Below the pieces are notes generated by a model. It was not told the DNA's origin and searched no databases. It saw only the letters and a list, made by a program, of their open reading frames with translations. From NCBI RefSeq assembly GCF_020379485.1, contig NC_063442.1, forward strand, positions 14,010,009-14,074,008: a stretch of DNA of 64,000 nucleotides. The letters run 5' to 3'. Below, in pieces: positions 60,001-64,000 of this stretch (positions are counted from its first letter, which is position 1; the number at the start of each line of letters is the position of its first letter). Made by a program: the position numbers and the translations under genes. The stretch comes from Brassica napus (lineage: Eukaryota > Streptophyta > Magnoliopsida > Brassicales > Brassicaceae).

Positions 60001-62296
60001 GCTTACCTACTTCTCTCCAGGAACTCTGTTTTATTTAACTCATACTATCAAAAATGGCTGCAGGGTTGTGTGGCCTCGTGACCTCTGCTATGTACGTTAC
60101 TGGCGTCGTAATGACGATGGAAGTTATGGTATCTCCCCTACCCCTTTTACTTGTGCTAGAAACTGGACAGCCGCTTTCATACATCTAGTTTTAATTATTT
60201 ATCTTGCTCTTTCTGTGAAGTGGTATTGTTTCGTTCTAGGGAGCATGCAAATTGTGGTCCACAACCTGGATTTGTTCGGGCTCATCTTGAGAGTAAGTTT
60301 AGTATTTATCTTTATTGCTGACTCCATTACCACCAGATCTTCTGATGTACAGTATTATGTATTACAATCTTGTTTAGGTGGAGGATTTAACATCGCCCCA
60401 CTAAAGCCCCGGAATGGAAGGCCCAGGACACAAGTGCAACATCTAATACAAATTGATCTTAAAGGTTGGGGTGCTGGTTATCTTCCAGCATTTCAACAAC
60501 ATTGTCTTCTTCAAATGCTCAACAGTGTCTCTGGTACGTTCCTTTGCGCTCTCATTTTCACGGAGATCCATGTGGAAAATGACTTCTGCTCTTCTTTAAA
60601 CCGCACTTGCATCTGCCATTCTTAAGTCATGGGCTCATGTTCATCACAGGTTTGCGCGAGTGGTTCTTGCAGACGGATGAAAGAAGTCATCCGATCAGGA
60701 TACCTGTTATGGTTAACATGGCACCTTCTTCCTTAGCCTTGGGCAAAGGTGGAAAGCCTCAGCATAAGTCTTCGCATTCTATTGATCAGACAAATGGGGC
60801 CGGGAGAAACTCTGTGCTAATGGATGAAGACTCGGATGACGATGACGAGTTTCAGATAGCTGAATCAGAACAAGAGGTTGGCCTATCAAGCATTCTCTTT
60901 TGAACCATATATTCTATCGAGTTAAGACTACCTTTAACATTTTTAATATTTCAGCCTGATACGAGTAAGCCAGAGACTGTCGCCAAGAAAACAGGTGAAA
61001 CTGATAGTTCATTAATTGATATGTTCTACCAGTGAAAATGTATCTAATTGCTATGAATTTGCTCGTGTCATTTGAAACCTCAGAAGAGGAACCTGCTCTC
61101 GACATTGATCTGTCTTGCTTCTCGGGTAATCTACGACACGATGATAATGAAAATGGGCGTAACTGCTGGAGGATTTCGGATGGAAACAACTTCAAAATCC
61201 GTGGCCAGAGTTTCTGTGAAGACAAAAGAAAGGTTAGTAAATTTTTCACCTAATGGACATTGTACCTCATTCAATTTCTGATCACTCTTAAACATTTCAC
61301 TGAAGACGCCTGCTGGGAAGCATCTAATGGATCTTGTCGCCGTCGATTGGTTTAAAGACACTACACGAATTGATCATGTGGCTAGACGCAAGGGCTGTGC
61401 AGCACAAGTAAGAGATACAATCTTGCTTAAGTTCCTACTTAAGGGAGATATTAATATCCCTTTTCCTGTGCTATCATTTATGGCTTGATAAATTTATTCA
61501 GGTTGCTGCAGAGAAGGGTCTTTTCTCATTGGTAGTAAATGTTCAAGTAAGTTTTTCCCGTGAACTACAACGTAATGTACAAACTACAAAACTAAAGGTT
61601 CTTTCTTATTTTTGTAGGTCCCTGGATCAACACACTACAGTATGGTATTTTATTTCGTGACAAAAGAACTCGTACCTGGGTCCCTCTTCCAACGGTTTGT
61701 TGATGGTGATGACGAGTTTCGCAATAGTAGGCTCAAGCTTATACCTTTAGTCCCCAAGGTATCTCTCCCTCTGATTTATCTCTCTTTCGTCCTAAAACAA
61801 ATTGATTCACATAAAATAACCCCTCAATGATGCAGGGTTCATGGATAGTAAGGCAAAGCGTAGGAAGCACCCCATGTCTTCTCGGGAAAGCAGTTGATTG
61901 CAACTACATCCGCGGTCCGACATACTTGGAAGTGAGTCCACATTGTGTTAGCTTTTAAAAAGAATCAGAAAGTTACTCAAAAGAAATGTTTTCATTCTCA
62001 TGCAGATAGATGTAGATATCGGCTCATCCACCGTCGCAAATGGTGTTCTTGGTCTTGTCATTGGTGTTATCACATCTTTGGTTGTGGAGATGGCTTTCCT
62101 TGTACAGGTAACTCAATCTAACAAAACTCCATCCTTAGGGTTGCTTCTTCTTCTCTTGAGATCTTACGAATGATACTGAGATTGCGTTTCGTAGGCGAAT
62201 ACACCAGAAGAATTGCCGGAGAGACTTATCGGGGCAGTGAGGGTTTCCCATATAGAGCTATCGTCTGCTACAGTTCCCAAGTTGGATTCAGATTAG
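57038..62296 (+). CDS. EDR2: EDR2-type protein: PH, START and DUF1336 domains, 718 aa
   Basis: Twenty-two exons could be threaded, all GT-AG, totalling 2157 nt with the stop. Boundaries include 57038-57175, 57330-57404, 57737-57790, 57874-57939, 58083-58186, 58695-58762, 58847-58963, 59180-59220, 59327-59427, 59739-59834, 60064-60128, 60221-60292, 60378-60533, 60650-60876, 60955-60994, 61084-61232, 61306-61407, 61502-61546, 61618-61758, 61836-61931, 62006-62107 and 62195-62296. It starts MSKIVYEGWMVRYGRRKIG, a PH domain (about 1-110). A START lipid-binding domain follows (about 180-400, with WPRDLCYVRYWRRNDDGSY). An acidic linker (DEDSDDDDEFQIAESEQE) precedes the C-terminal EDR2_C/DUF1336 domain with VDWFKDTTRIDHVARRKG, and the protein ends PKLDSD. 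Arabidopsis EDR2 binds PI4P and limits powdery-mildew-induced cell death. Length equals EDR2. EDR2 and its close paralogue (At5g45560 type) cannot be separated without alignment. Confidence 0.95.
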
Positions 62297-62917
62297 TCTT
62301 TAAGGTCTCTCTCACTATGTCCTGCCTTAAAAACCTTTATATCAACCTCATGTTTGGTCTTGTCTCTTCTTATATACACACTACACTACCGTCTATTCTT
62401 TTCCTTCATGTTTCTCTCTTATCTTTTGATGTTACACTATAGTGAGAGAGAACAGGAAAGTAAAAGCGATTAATTAATTTACTTTATATAAAATAGGCGA
62501 CATTCAAAAGATATCACTTCAAAGTTCAAACCTCATTCTTCAAGCAAGTTCCACTGCAGCGACGAGGAACAACTAGTTAATGCTGTTTTATAGCATAAGT
62601 ATATAGTAGTTATCATCCTCTCTTCTTTTGTCGAATACATATATGATGAGCCCAACTTTTCAATATCAAAGAGTAGAATTGTTAAGACATGGAGGCTTCC
62701 TCGTCTCAAACGTTTCCCTCAAAACTTTATATAAAAAGAAGTGTCATTAGTACTATATATGATTATTGATGATGACCATGATGATTTTGTATGTGATTGA
62801 TTTGTCGTTTGTTTTAGTCATACAAAACTTTGATAGAATAGTTTGAGTTTGTTTTAATAGAAACTATAGTAAGAAATTTTTTAAACTACCATATTCTTAA
62901 TTTGTCGTTTGTTTTAG
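62297..62917. other. EDR2-type gene trailer and flank
   Basis: Contains the 3' untranslated part and AT-rich DNA. The phrase atttgtcgtttgttttag occurs at about 62800 and again at about 62900, just before the TIR element. No gene is visible. Confidence 0.55.
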
Positions 62918-63626
62918 GTGATGTTCGTTTGCTCACCCAGATGAGACATCTGGGTGAAAATGCAAATCGATGTTCGTTTTGTGCATTTAATGCTACATTC
63001 AGATGGATCACCCAGCTGAATTTTTAAAAAGTCATCTCAAATTGTTACTCAAATGAAGGTGAGTCTTAATGGTGCATCTTCAATCCAAAATAATAAATGA
63101 CAAAAAATGACCTTTTAAAGTCAAAATATTATTTTCAAACCGTAAATTCTTTTTTTTTTGCAAATACATTTTTCCGCGAGAACCGAAAATACATTTTTCC
63201 GCAAAATTGAAAAACACACTTTTCCGCCAAAACCGCAAAATATGCTTTTTCACAAAAAACGTAAAATGTATATTTCTATAAAAACACACTTTTCGGTCAA
63301 ACCAGTAAAGCCGCACTTTTCGGCCAAAACCGGAAAACACAAATTTTCCCGCCAAAACTGAAATAATTCATTTTCCCGCCAAAACCCAAAAACCCATATT
63401 CCCGCCAAACCCCCACAAAAAGTATTTTCGGGCCAAAACCGCAAAAAAAAAAACATTTTCTTGCCGAAACCGAAAAACACACAATTTTCCCGCAAAAACC
63501 GGAAAATGCATTTTCTCGCCAAAACTGGAAAACGCATTTTTTCGCCGAAACCCAGATGAAGCATATGGATAAAACATCTAAATGGACCATCTGGATGAGT
63601 CTTCTAGATGTACAAACGAACATGAC
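62918..63626. mobile_element. TIR element with internal minisatellite
   Basis: The left end gtgatgttcgtttgctcacc and the reverse-complemented right end gtcatgttcgtttgtacatc form terminal repeats. cacccagatgagacatctgg on the left and ccatctggatgagtcttc on the right extend the match. The interior is a minisatellite, so there is no transposase. Family unassigned. The target duplication was not resolved. Confidence 0.6.
63150..63560. repeat. Minisatellite, about 30-bp units (ttttccgccaaaacc)
   Basis: At least a dozen drifting copies of a unit like cattttcccgccaaaaccgg-aaaac, varying between ccgcc, cggcc and ctcgcc. The frames on both strands (Phe/Gly/Cys-rich minus frames, Lys/Pro-rich plus frames) are products of the repeat. 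Confidence 0.9.
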
Positions 63627-63694
63627 TTACTATACAAAATTGATAAATTCTGAAACATTGGAACAAGATGCATCCGCTATACGATTGTGATTAT

Positions 63695-63910
63695 GTGCAT
63701 CGACATGACTTCATCAGTTGAAGCTGGTGGGTTCAACTGATGAAGTCATGTCGATGCACCTAAACATCCGAAGTTTGTGTTACAAAAAAAAAAAACATAA
63801 TTACAACACATTTTTTAACATAGACTAGCTTGAAAATGGCTTAATCAGCGGAATGAGCGAGCTGCTTAGGTGCATCGACATGACTTCATCAGTTGAACCC
63901 ACCAGCTTCA
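63695..63910. repeat. Perfect foldback plus distal inverted copy
   Basis: 63695-63722 and 63732-63759 are perfect 28-bp inverted arms around a 9-nt loop. A third copy (63867-63910) is a perfect 44-bp inverted match to 63719-63762. The arm begins gtgcatcgacatgacttcat. RNA from either strand would form a strong stem. No gene frame covers it. Confidence 0.95.
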
Positions 63911-64000
63911 TAAATTGGCTATTCAATCTTTTTTCTTTTTTTTGTGATGATGAGCCTTTGATCAACTTTTTGAACCGGATCTTGGATCAGTTTTCGAGGT

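Noticed and set aside
63080..63623. Phe/Gly/Cys-rich minus-strand proteins near the right edge
   Set aside because: They are translations of the ttttccgccaaaacc minisatellite in several phases.

Overview
This is a plant nuclear window, almost certainly from a Brassica or close Brassicaceae relative (Brassica, Raphanus or similar). The reasons are the intron-rich genes with GT-AG junctions, a nuclear tRNA-Phe, AT-rich intergenic DNA, Brassicaceae-type TRIM, Helitron, SINE and Athila elements, and a gene order that I recall from Arabidopsis chromosome 5 near At5g45400-At5g45560 (its duplicated block is near At4g19040-At4g19160). I did no database search; family names come from recognising motifs.

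Left part (1-35.6 kb) is almost entirely transposable elements. It holds a Copia-type LTR edge, the isolated first exon of a terpene synthase, several TIR elements and a complete small TRIM element (6055-6655). A LINE is split by a complete 13.4-kb Athila-type Ty3/gypsy retrotransposon (7889-21271, minus strand). The Athila LTRs differ by only about seven substitutions, and it carries a hairpin-like repeat with fixed spacing both in the LTRs and between pol and the env-like frame. Then come a Helitron (23215-28178) carrying a captured, disabled fragment of an inositol pyrophosphate kinase (VIH/PPIP5K) gene, two non-autonomous retroposons with clean target duplications, a telomere-like CCCTAAA tract, a candidate solo gypsy LTR and a Mutator-like MITE.

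Right part (35.6-64 kb) holds the resident genes in collinear order: RPA1 (70-kDa single-stranded-DNA-binding subunit, plus), a 346-residue protein of unknown function (minus), tRNA-Phe, a MAK/MHK-type kinase (plus), MOB1 (plus, 215 aa) and an EDR2-type PH-START-DUF1336 protein (plus, 718 aa). All coding exons could be threaded with GT-AG introns and no premature stops, so these genes look intact. The spaces between them hold a solo TRIM LTR, a SINE inside a Harbinger-type MITE, a second Helitron (42539-45640) with a broken Ser/Arg-rich gene fragment, a short third Helitron, a second Mutator-like MITE, and near the right edge a TIR element with an internal minisatellite plus a perfect foldback sequence.

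The resident genes do not form a pathway. RPA1 works in DNA replication and repair, MOB1 in Hippo/NDR-type growth control, the kinase is CDK/MAPK-related, and EDR2 is a lipid-binding regulator of defence and cell death. Their proximity reflects conserved synteny. I saw no bacterial-type systems or CRISPR array. The most unusual signal is the AGCGAC-(8 nt)-GTCGCT array in the Athila element.
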